DNA from: Metellina segmentata
Taxonomy: Eukaryota > Arthropoda > Arachnida > Araneae > Tetragnathidae
Direction: 5' to 3'
Assembly (NCBI GenBank): GCA_947359465.1
Contig: OX375876.1
Span: 67,152,998 to 67,216,997, forward strand
DNA: 64,000 bases
The notes beneath the pieces were generated by a model that had not been told where the DNA came from, searched no databases, and saw only the letters and a program-made list of their open reading frames with translations. The position numbers and the translations under genes are program-made. Shown one piece after another: positions 23,761 to 32,377 of the stretch. Positions within the stretch are counted from its first letter, which is position 1; every line of letters starts with the position of its first letter.

Positions 23761-24907
23761 TAATTCAAAACTGGGCTACCAAGTAAAAATCTATGCAAGT
23801 GCTTTCTCTACTGCAAGAGGCACTTAGAGGAATTTCATCCAAGATCTTCATTACAGTAGCCAAGGGAAACTCTCTCACCGTAAGTCAAGTACCGTTCCCT
23901 TTTACTTAGCATCACCAAGCACGCTTTAACTTATAAAATCCTTTTAGCACGATGGTTAGCCATTTATGAAGTCATCCAACGAATCTCCCGCTTTTTAGGG
24001 GAAAACTCAAGTTTTTAATTAAATTTAGAAAGGAAAAGGAGAGGTAGTGGTTAACATCGCAGTAAATGTTGATCATTCTTCATTACAGCCTAGAAGGATC
24101 ATTAAAGTAACGCCCCTAGGGTAATGAGTCAATTAAGTCCTAGTGATAAAGGGTGGTAGGGGGACGAATTGCGATTAGAAGTCTCTTTCCTTGTGAAGTT
24201 TTTGTTTACGACGGTCTAACGCAATTTTTCCTACTTTCCCCCTCGTCAAGCAGATTTCTGTATTATTCTAACCCATCAAAGTGCCCAAAGCACAACCGAA
24301 AAATAATAACATCATTAAAATAGATCTTCTCTTTGGATAAAAGAGAGCAGAGTTGTTGCTGTGTATGGATCTAAATAAGCATTTGTTTTTACAAATGCTT
24401 TTATTGATGTATCATTAACTTGCTCTATAAGTAATTTTGATTCTTGCTTTTAGTACTTGAGTATTAAATTTATGGGTGGTGATAATACATGGCAGGGTCC
24501 AATTGCATCCTTTTGAACTATATAAATATCTTTACCGTGCGTTATTACTATTATCTGATTTCATATTAAAGAAAAAGTTTACATTGTTTTAGGACGAGGG
24601 TATTGTAAGAGCAAACTTGTTCTGAATGGAGCTATGGTTATTTTGTTATTATTATTTTGTTGTGTTATGACCTATATGTCGTACTTTGTTCTACATTTGA
24701 GTTTTGGCAAATATTTGATTTGTTAATTTAGTCTATTTATGCAGGTTTCATTTGGTACATGGAGCTTTGAAATGTGGGACCAACATGTCGGCTAGTAGTC
24801 ACATCAACGTCTTGTGAAAAATTGTCTTAGTTAGCCACCTTATCTCTCTATTTAACGATGTTATATATAATGACAGTGCAGGGTTTTGAATGCTCAGTTG
24901 AGGTAAT
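23761..24907. other. No supported gene; moderately GC-richer patch at 24000-24300
   Basis: A transition zone with a last array-like segment near 23810 is followed by a patch around 24000-24300 containing GTAACGCCCCTAGGGTAATG. No coding region is recognised. A small perfect hairpin (ATAAGCATTTGT and ACAAATGCTTTTAT) lies at 24374-24403. Confidence 0.45.
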
Positions 24908-25045
24908 TTGGTAACTTGAGTTAACGTCGTACTAGAGAAACACAACGGGCTATTGACGACGGTCCGGGATCAATCCCTTAAGGGAAAGATCCGAGGACAA
25001 CACCTCGTAATTTTGAACCACGGTCAGATGACGAAGCAACACATG
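24908..25045 (-). repeat. SINE family 1, minus-strand partial copy
   Basis: GAGTTAACGTCGTACTAGAG, CACAACGGGCTATTGACGAC, GGTCCGGGATCAATCCC, GATCCGAGGACAACACCTCG and TTTTGAACCACGGTCAGATG make this one of the best-preserved SINE 1 tails. Similarity to the family stops near 25045, so the head is lost. Confidence 0.9.
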
Positions 25046-25249
25046 GAATGCTCATTTGAATAGAGTGGCGACAAAATTGGCAAAATCGTCAGTCTACCAG
25101 TAGGTCGCACTTACCAATCAGGTGATGATGTTCGGTTCTACCCCATTGATGAAAGTAGTCGAATGGTCACGCTACTACTAATTTTGGTAGATTATCCTAC
25201 GCTCATAAAATGTCTAACTTTGCTAACTCTACTTTTATATTTCCTCTAT

Positions 25250-25462
25250 GATATGATATAGTGCAATTTTTGTGCCATCGAATAGCTCCCGGGTTCGAAT
25301 ACAGGCTTGTAAGAGTTGAATGTGGTTTATTGATGGTCATGTTTAGGAGTAAGAGTCACTAACCCACTGGGTGCAATATTACAAATACCTGCCAATTCAC
25401 CCAATGAAGTGCCGAAGGCCGAAGATGTCAGTGTATGGGCATTAAAAGTATACAAATATTAG
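25250..25462 (+). repeat. Possible second tRNA-derived SINE
   Basis: GGGTTCGAATAC at about 25292 is a near-perfect polymerase III B box. It is followed by about 170 bp of unique-looking sequence ending in an A-rich GCATTAAAAGTATACAAATA. The A box upstream is weak. I have no second copy in the window to prove a repeat. Confidence 0.35.
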
Positions 25463-25499
25463 TATCAGATCAACATAAATCCTATTAAGTACCGCAATA

Positions 25500-26090
25500 T
25501 AATTGTTGATAAACGATTTTGCTTATGACGAGATGCCATTAAAATATTGTTGATTTTTTATGATGACAAGATCAAGGTCTGATTAATTTTCTTCCGATGA
25601 CGATGTATGCCGTCCATCAAGATTTAGTCAGTTTTGCTATTATTGCGTTCATGATAAGATATCTCGACAATAAGAGGACGGAAGGTTAAAAAAATTTAAT
25701 ACCAGGTCATGATTCTGTAATGTCCTATTCCTGGGAGTAGGAGATGCCCTGTGCGTAGTTCAAGAACTAAAACCTTTTATTATTTGGGGTATTTGTACGC
25801 AAATATCAGTTCTGTAAGTTTTTCTTGCATGACTTACCAGATTTAACTTGGGATAATTATCCTGTCACTTCCTGTGGAATAAATTTTGTAATAACCATAA
25901 TTCCACAGGAAGCTCAGAGATTTTAAAAATTTGTAAAATCAGGTCACGAATCCGAAGATACTCTGTGCATAATCCAATGACCATGTAGAATTAAAAAAAT
26001 ATTATGAGGTCAGTATTTCGATGAAGTTCCATTCTGCATAAAGAAAGATGTCGAAGAGAGACCTTTCATGGAATCTTTCCTGGGACTCTT
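25500..26090. repeat. Degenerate repeats with GGTCATGA motif, left part
   Basis: Variants of AATATCAGGTCATGAATCC, followed by a short spacer and CTCTGTGCATAATCCAA, recur near 25700, 25945 and 26005, and again at 26420, 26480 and 26510 beyond the MITE at 26103. The copies are too decayed to fix a period. The first 190 bp also matches the GACGA repeat of 18210. Confidence 0.5.
25868..25912. repeat. Perfect 13-bp inverted repeat
   Basis: CTTCCTGTGGAAT at 25868-25880 and ATTCCACAGGAAG at 25900-25912 are exact inverted copies separated by 19 bp. It could form a hairpin. No transposon or terminator role is evident. Confidence 0.9.
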
Positions 26091-26102
26091 TCAACCAATA
26101 AA

Positions 26103-26338
26103 TGAGCCTTTATTTTTGAAAGTGGTATAAGTACATTTTTCATACATCGAGCTATATAAGGGTTTGCGTCTAAATTAATTTTAAAATATTGGCAAATGTT
26201 ACTCAATTCGGTTGATGTTTTTAACACCTATAAACCTGTTAAATTTCATTATGTAATAATAATTATTAAAACTGTTAAAGAAACTAAACTCTTTTTTTTT
26301 CAAAGTGGACTTATGCCACTTTCATAAATAACGACTCA
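26103..26338. mobile_element. MITE with 35-bp inverted ends
   Basis: The left end, TGAGCCTTTATTTTTGAAAG followed by TGGTATAAGT, and the right end, which read on the minus strand gives TGAGTCGTTATTTATGAAAG followed by TGGCATAAGT, are inverted repeats of about 32-35 bp with few mismatches. The 236-bp element has no coding capacity. No target duplication is obvious, so the superfamily is open. Confidence 0.82.
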
Positions 26339-26589
26339 AATGTGGTTTTTTAGTCGATATGTGAGCTGTGGGGAAAATCAATTCTACCCTAACGAGAATT
26401 CGTCGTGAAACTGAGTGGTAATAAATTAAATATCAGGTCAAGTATCTAAAGTTCCTCTGCTGATATTTCCATAACCAAGGTCATGAGTCTAGAACTTAAA
26501 AAATCTAATATTTAGTCATGAATCCTCAGATTCTTTGTGATTCAATGATGTGTGATTCAGATTCTTTGTGATTCTTCAGATTCAACGAC
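26339..26589. repeat. Degenerate repeats with GGTCATGA motif, right part
   Basis: This continues the degenerate repeat seen at 25500-26090. It ends with a short direct repeat of AGATTCTTTGTGATTC at about 26530-26575. Confidence 0.5.
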
Positions 26590-26908
26590 TGAGGTCATGA
26601 GCCTATTTGGTAAGAACAGAGGATTGGGAACCCGATAATTTGTGATTAAAAACGAGATCCATCCAGAAACTACCATGCAAGTGGGGGCTCGTGCAAGTTA
26701 AATATGTTGTGGTACCAAATGTCCTCATATTGGCATGATGTGGAAGTTTGGAGAGTGTGAAGGGTAATTTTGATCTCGACATGGGACCGTGGTTCAAAAG
26801 TATAACATGTTATAATTAGATATTTCCCTTTAGAATTGATGGCGGACAACCACCGATAACCCGTTGTGTTACTCCAGTCCGACGTTGTTTCAACTACCAA
26901 CTGTCAAT
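26590..26908 (+). repeat. SINE family 1, forward copy
   Basis: The body is well preserved: GTACCAAATGTCCTCATATTG, GTGGAAGTTTGGAGAGTG, GACCGTGGTTCAAAAGTA, ACCCGTTGTGTTACTCCAG and TCCGACGTTG. The head at 26600-26690 (CCTATTTGGTAAGAACAGAG) is a decayed tRNA-like sequence. The two overlapping minus-strand frames at 26603-26797 and 26670-26900 are shadows of the SINE. Confidence 0.88.
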
Positions 26909-27396
26909 CAACTGATTCTCGGATTTTGAGTATTTTCCCTTTACTTTAGACGCAATGCATTTCAATCCAACACATAGTATTAAATTTTCAAATAGAATTG
27001 TTTACGGTATGGTGATGAAAATAGTTCCAGATACTGATGCATGACAACTACTAATTACGAAAACGGCCTACCTAAAAGCTACGTAAAATTCAAATCAACT
27101 ATTTCTGAATTTACGCTCCCATGCATGTGTATACATATGTAAATGAGAGACAACGTACTGCAAAATTTTCAATTTAGAACTAATTAGTAAGTTTGTTCCC
27201 GATTTAATACGCTTGAAATATTTAATAATTATAGGGATAGTTTTATGTAATCGATTCAAATTCACTTCAACGGGGATATACAAATTTATTCAGATTTCCA
27301 CATTATCATGACCATATCATACTTTGTGCAGTCATTTATACACAAAATTGGGCTTCACAAAGCCTGATGAACAAAGCAATTTTTTAAGATAATATT
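26909..27396. other. No supported feature
   Basis: No gene or repeat is recognised. Confidence 0.5.
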
Positions 27397-27445
27397 CACT
27401 ACCCTACAATAAAGGACCGGCCAGAAAGATGTGATGGTATATGGT

Positions 27446-27530
27446 AGTGGTTCCCAAAATGTGTGCCGCGGCATCCTGGGGTGCCACGTAGGGAGATTAG
27501 GCGTGCCGCGAAGCACCATGACGTAAATAT
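27446..27530. mobile_element. hAT-terminus-like fragment nested in the Tc1 copy
   Basis: TAGTGGTTCCCAAAATGTGT followed by GCCGCGGCATCCTGGGGTGCC resembles the CAGTGGTTCCCAAA terminus and GC-rich subterminal of many animal hAT elements. The homologous Tc1 copy at 40587 lacks this block and instead continues coding sequence, so it was added here. The other end and a target duplication are not clear. Confidence 0.5.
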
Positions 27531-27555
27531 TTGTGTCCATTCCTGCTGCAAGAAT

Positions 27556-27900
27556 GTTACTATTTCAGCTGTAGATTTCGGACGTGGTTCCCTGGTGAGT
27601 AAGCGTTGCTCTAACTCGCCCCATAAACGTTCTATGGGGTTTAGGTCGGGACTCTGAGCAGGTCAGAGAACACGTTTTACACCCATACCTTGATACCACT
27701 GCTTGATAGAGGCTGCAACATTGTAGCATTGTAGTCCTGGAAGTAACATCCGTCCATTCCATAAAATTGCCAGAGCGTAGAAAGAACCTAATTGTCCAAA
27801 ATGTTCATGTAGGCGTCGGAGTTAAATTGACCAGGAACAACATGCAAAGGTCCCAAGCCATAACACGAAAAACACCCCCAAACAAATATTAGGATTTTAT
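27556..27900 (-). pseudogene. Tc1-like transposase relic, copy 1
   Basis: Reading the minus strand, a GVFRVMAWDLCMLFLVN-like stretch in shifting frames is followed by the equivalents of MNILDN, LWQFYGMDGCYFQDYNA and then SPDLNPIERLWGEL. This contains the second aspartate (in QDYNA) and the final glutamate (in NPIE) of the DDE triad. Several stops and frameshifts interrupt it. The amino half with the first aspartate is missing, and the carboxyl end has been replaced by the inserted fragment at 27446-27530. An intact relative would be about 340 residues. Confidence 0.82.
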
Positions 27901-27940
27901 GCAAATCCGCTGGAATCCGGTCCATTATTGTAGGGTAGTG

Positions 27941-28440
27941 TATATGTATCCCGAAAATGCTGAATTATTTTGAATGATCAAAATACTTTGATATATCAAA
28001 ACATTAAATTGCCTGAAAGACTCATGGAAAAAAGACCTTGACCGTGCTGTGCAATTGAGACTAGTGTTATACAATGATCCCATTTTAATAAGCATAGCCA
28101 TAAGCACTGAATTGTTGTTTATCAAATTGCAGTTTAAGAAAGTAATTATCAGTGTCTCAATAGCGGAACTAGTTGAAAGGTGTAGGGCAACTCATTAGAG
28201 CAATAAGAATTTAGATTGGATGAGTAAGCTAGCCAATCCATACTAACGATAGTCTTATTTATAAGGTACTGTAGCGAAAATCGAACTGCGGTGTCGGGCA
28301 TCATTGGCCGTCAGAATAAAAGTACGTGCACTTTCACCTGCATACAGACCAACGATGGGTCCAGAAACTTAATATACAGCGAAGAGCACCCATGAGTTTC
28401 TTCCCTGAGTACACAGAAGTCACTGTTATGTTGATCGGTA
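27941..28440. other. No supported gene; weak tRNA-like B box at 28270
   Basis: On the minus strand CAGTTCGATTTTCG near 28270-28290 resembles a polymerase III B box, but no matching A box is convincing. Nothing else is recognised. Confidence 0.4.
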
Positions 28441-28745
28441 GGTAATTGAGGTTACGTTGCACTAGAGCAACACAGTGAGCTATTGGTAACAGTCTGGAAT
28501 CAATCCAGAAGAAAAAGACCCGAGAACGATACCTCGTAATTTTGAACCACTGTCAGATGACAAGGACAACTCCTGAGCTGGCACCCCTCTTTCCGAACTT
28601 CCATACAACGCAAGCATGAGGACGTTTGAGGTCACGACATATTTAACAAGCACCAGCCTCCGGTTATACGACTGTATTTGATTGGAACGAGTTTTGAACT
28701 GGAAACCCGATTGCTAATCCCCCATTGATCTTTGGTTGCATTTTT
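28441..28745 (-). repeat. SINE family 1, minus-strand copy
   Basis: From the tail it reads GAGGTTACGTTGCACTAGAG, GTGAGCTATTGGTAACAG, ATACCTCGTAATTTTGAACC, AACTTCCATACAACGCAAGC, GAGGACGTTTGAGGTCACGA and ATTTAACAAGCACC. The decayed tRNA-like head follows near 28690-28740. It is nearly full length. Confidence 0.92.
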
Positions 28746-28896
28746 TATGGTCATCATTCGTGCCTAATTTAAGCAGGCCCTCCCTTGACGGGGAGTGAGT
28801 GACACGCATGCTATCTGTTGCCTAGATTATAACCCTCTTTTATGCATCCTTCCACGTACCGTAAACGATGCTACTAGCTTTTAAGTTATTACTGGA

Positions 28897-29212
28897 GCCA
28901 CGGTAGTCCATTTGGTAGACCAACGGATTAGAACCGCATTGTTGCAAATTCTAAACTCAGTTTAGCCAATTAACATAGGGTACGCGGGGACTGATGTATG
29001 TTAAATCAGTCGTGGCTTCAAATACCCAGATGTGTTGGAATGGAAGTTTGGAGAGTGGGATGTCATCTCAGGAGTTGTTGTTGCTATCTGAGCCCGTATT
29101 TCAACCTTACGAGGTATTGTAATCGGATCTTTACCTTCGGGAGTTATTCCAGAAAGTTGCCATTTGGACGTTGTGTTGTTCCAGTGCGACTGTAAATTAC
29201 TACCTAACTTGT
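28897..29212 (+). repeat. SINE family 1, full-length forward copy
   Basis: The head at 28899-28960 contains GGTAGTCCATTTGGTAGAC as the A-box region and a decayed B box near 28950. The body runs GTTAAATCAGTCGTGGCTTC, TGGAAGTTTGGAGAGTGG, TTACGAGGTATTGTAATCGG, GGACGTTGTGTTGTTCCAGT and GCGAC. With the copy at 28441-28745 it forms a head-to-head inverted pair about 150 bp apart. Frames at 28998-29225 are shadows. Confidence 0.93.
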
Positions 29213-30666
29213 GTTGGTAAAGCAAGCAGAGATCGTAGGTTAAGCCGTCCTGTTTCTTCAGTCATAAGAGTATGTTTTGGGCATCGTAGAACCTCAGCTG
29301 AGCTGTCAAGATGCTTGAAATTAGTTTCACAGTCTATTAGTTCCACACTCAGACAAATTTGCTTGCTTTGTGTGTGATCGAGATGACATCATTGGTCGAG
29401 TTTGAAGCCAGTAGCATATTTTTAAAATTAAATTATCGAAATTGCTACTCGTTCCTCATCTTAGAGAAGCCAGTGCGTGTATAGGTAGTTTTGATGAAAA
29501 CAAGTTTACACGCTATAAAAACACTTAAGATTATTATTAGATTTAGATTTGGTTCTATCAAGTTGGTTGATGTTATAATGGTTCAAATTGGTTGGTTTGG
29601 AATGGATGACCTTAGCATATAAAGGATTCTTTCCTTTGCTATTTTCAAATTTTTATTCAGGCTACTTAATTTGATTAAAAGATATTAAAGTGTGCTTCCG
29701 TGTTCAATGTTTATAAATTCAACAATGCAGGATATTTATATTGTAGTTAAACAAGAAGACCAAAATATGTCTGTCATAATACCCGAATGTATATTGGAAT
29801 ATATATATACATGTAAATGCATGATAAATCATTCCTTGCGAAAGTTTAACACATTAAAAATAAATAATGCATTAAATTGTTTAGTAATTTAGGAGTGGAT
29901 ACAGTTACAGTTAATTACACATTTGTGACTATTTCCTTTATAAACAACCTATACTGTCCTTTCGTTGAATTGTACTTCTGGCTGTTGTCATTTACCTTAA
30001 CTAATTAGAATAAAATTATTTCACTTCAAATCAAACTTACCAAACATACCCAAATTACGTTCAAATATCGTTAAATAAATTGGTATAATATTTATTTCAC
30101 AACTATTCACAGTAACAAAGAAATGTCCCGCATAAAGCAGGGTTGCCGTAACAAATGCTTATTTTTCAAAACAACGGTTGATAGTTCAAGGGTAGTTTTG
30201 TAATTTATATTTATTAATACTTATCTTCGTTAACAAACAAAACCACTATTGAAGTTACGAGCTTATATTTCTGGACAATGACTTCGATTAAATAAAAATG
30301 GACGAACCTAATCTCAAGCAGAACCATGTAATTCCCGTTAATATAATTTGGAAAAAGTTATCTCCATTATTCAGAATGGCTTTTCAATCCATCTCATTTG
30401 CAATTTAATGTGATTTTATTCATGGAATTTGTTGGAATAAAAATTATGGGAAATACTTTTATAAATGAAACATTTACTTTTTGTTATACCTTGGGGCAAA
30501 GGATATCTATAGATTTAAAAGTCTTTAATAGGATTTCAATGAATAATTAATTCCTTTATTCATTTTCAATGAATATATAAATTTATAAATTTAAATAACG
30601 TAATGAAATGTTTTGTTTCATAAGCTTTAAATTTTTATTGGGGAGTACCTTTTTCCAAACAATTCC
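29213..30666. other. No supported feature
   Basis: This is AT-rich sequence. The frame at 29692-29892 has no recognisable domain. Confidence 0.5.
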
Positions 30667-30686
30667 ATATATATATATATATATAT
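30667..30686. repeat. Short (TA)n tract
   Basis: About ten TA dinucleotides lie 90 bp upstream of the longer tract that hosts the Tc1 element. Confidence 0.95.
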
Positions 30687-30772
30687 CCAAAAAAAAATGT
30701 AACAAAAGTCTTAAAAAATAATAAAAGATGAAGAAATGTTGTTGGATCAAGTTAATGCGCCCCGGCTGTTTG

Positions 30773-30773
30773 G

Positions 30774-30840
<67 letters not shown>
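30773..30840. repeat. (TA)n microsatellite, left flank of Tc1 element
   Basis: This pure TA run ends exactly where the Tc1 left terminal repeat begins. A shorter TA run (32041-32056) adjoins the right end, as expected if the element inserted into a pre-existing (TA)n tract. Confidence 0.97.
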
Positions 30841-30846
<6 letters not shown>

Positions 30847-32040
30847 CGAACCAAAACATTATGACCATCCCCACATTTTTCAATGATCTCGTCTGGATGA
30901 CGTGGAGGGCACGTGATTAAGTGAGAATGACATTTAACTGCTGCTGGAGAAGGTAAATACTCATTCTTGCACTTACTTTTGTGAGTGATGGGAAAGGCTG
31001 CTGATTTAAGCGAATTTGATAGAGGGCAGACCGTAATGTCCCGAAGACTCGTAACGAGTATCACTGAAAATGCACGTCTGGTAGGTTGTTAACGATCTGC
31101 TGTTGTTAGTATTCATGCAAAGTGGATAAATGACGGTGACACCAGCAGTAGACGCCAAAGTGTTGGTCGTCTATGCGCCATCAAAGGAAAAGGGCGTTGG
31201 AGACTGTCCCGCTTGGTAAAGCAAAGTGGATCAGCTGACACCCTAATACAATGAAGGTCAGAGCGCAAGTGTTTCGGAACACACAGTTCAACATATTGAC
31301 TGTGGGATATGGGACTGTGCTGCAGAGGTCCCACTCGTGTGCCTCTGTTGACCAAGCGTCATCGTCAACTACGTCTACAGTGGACCCGGGAACATCGAGA
31401 CTGGACCATGGATGAGTGGAAGAGAGTTCACTGGTCAGATAAAACCCGATTTCTCATTCATCATGTCGATGGTCGTGTCAGGGTACGCAGTATGCTAGAC
31501 GAACTGTTGCTCCCCTCTTGTACAGCAGGTCATACACAGGCTGGTAGTGGCGGTATTATGCTTTGGGGGACGTTATCATGGGCGACTCTGGGACCTATAG
31601 TTGTGGCAGAACAGGCCATGAAAACTACAAACTATCTGAACATCATTGCGGATCAGTTGTACCCTTACACGGCGTCTGTCTTCCAAACTGAAAATTGAAT
31701 CTTCCAGCGGGACAAGGCCCCATGTCACAAGTCTCGGATTCTGTTGGAGTGGTTCGATGAGCATACTGATGAATTCCACTTAATGTCCTGGCCACCTAAC
31801 TCGTCGGATCTTAATCTGATAGAGCCCATTTGGTGTCATGGAGTGACAGCCCAGAGCTCAAACCCCACCATGTCCGAATACCTCGACTTTGCGTCACCGC
31901 TGCTTAGATATTTGGTACAACCTGTCTCCAGTCATGTACCAAGAACTTGTGGCATCTATGCCCAGGCGAGTTGCACCTGTTTTCCAAGCCAAAGGAGGAG
32001 CAAGGCGTTATTGAGTTGGTGGTCATAATGTTTTTGCTCT
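30841..32040 (+). mobile_element. Near full-length Tc1-like element in a (TA)n tract
   Basis: The left terminal repeat at 30841-30870 includes CCAAAACATTATGACCATCC. The right end at 32019-32040, read on the minus strand, gives AGAGCAAAAACATTATGACC followed by ACC, sharing the core AAAACATTATGACCA. The 1200-bp length fits Tc1. TA dinucleotides flank both sides, which suits the TA target preference of the superfamily. The encoded transposase is broken, so the element is inactive. Confidence 0.93.
30988..32014 (+). pseudogene. Tc1-like transposase, broken
   Basis: The ATG at 30988 opens [20 protein letters not shown], the amino-terminal helix-turn-helix of a large Tc1-like family. Stops in the main frame lie at 31090 (TAA), 31252, 31297 and 31696 (TGA). 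The stretch 31245-31300 reads sensibly only in a shifted frame (SASVSEHTVQ). The long clean section 31309-31695 contains VPLLTKRHRQLRLQW and WSDKTRFLIHHVDG, with the first catalytic aspartate at 31438. The second aspartate is at 31711 (RDKAPCH) and the glutamate at 31822 (DLNLIE), with 36 residues between them. A frameshift near 31830 moves the end into the frame of MYQELVASMPRRVAPVF and the true stop at 32012. Length of about 342 codons is normal for the family. Confidence 0.93.
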
Positions 32041-32056
32041 TATATATATATATATA

Positions 32057-32278
32057 ATTATTATTTAATTTCTATTTTGTGAAGTATCCCATATTCAGAT
32101 CAAATGACGTCTAGTTGAATTAATTTGTGAGAAACTTGTTCCTATATTTGCTCTTTGTATGTTTATTCTTAAATTTCAAAAGGAAAATTTAATAGTTTGT
32201 GACACCATATTACAACCATACAGAAGAGATATCACCACACAGCATAATAATATAGCATACGGCAGTAATCAAATTTGG
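32057..32278. other. No supported feature
   Basis: A short AT-rich gap lies between the Tc1 element and repeat copy B. Confidence 0.5.
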
Positions 32279-32377
32279 AACTGAATTACTGAACGTAATA
32301 GATTTATCACTTTCAATTTATTAAAGCGTTGAAATTTAAGCATAGACTATAGAAAGGAATTCAAAACCCACTAAGTA
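32279..32377. repeat. Dispersed repeat segment, copy B, left part
   Basis: This matches 6460-6558, including TTTAAGCATAGACTATAGAAA and AACCCACTAAGTA. It ends with ACTAAGTA at 32370-32377, the left copy of the duplication flanking the transposon. Confidence 0.85.

Larger units (their letters stand above)
27397..27940 (-). mobile_element. Internally deleted Tc1-like element, copy 1
   Basis: The terminal inverted repeats are CACTACCCTACAATAAAGGA at 27397 and, on the minus strand from 27940, CACTACCCTACAATAATGGA, both followed by CCGG. On the minus strand the element encodes part of a Tc1 transposase. It is of the same family as 40587-41138 and shares that element's 5' deletion. Within it, 27446-27530 replaces the 3' coding part with foreign sequence. 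It cannot move without an outside transposase. Confidence 0.9.

Noticed and set aside
30774..31064. 96-codon minus-strand frame ending in Ile-Tyr repeats
   Set aside because: It runs antisense through the Tc1 5' end into the (TA)n tract; it is a shadow.
31113..31355. Minus-strand frame over the Tc1 transposase
   Set aside because: Antisense shadow of the transposase pseudogene.
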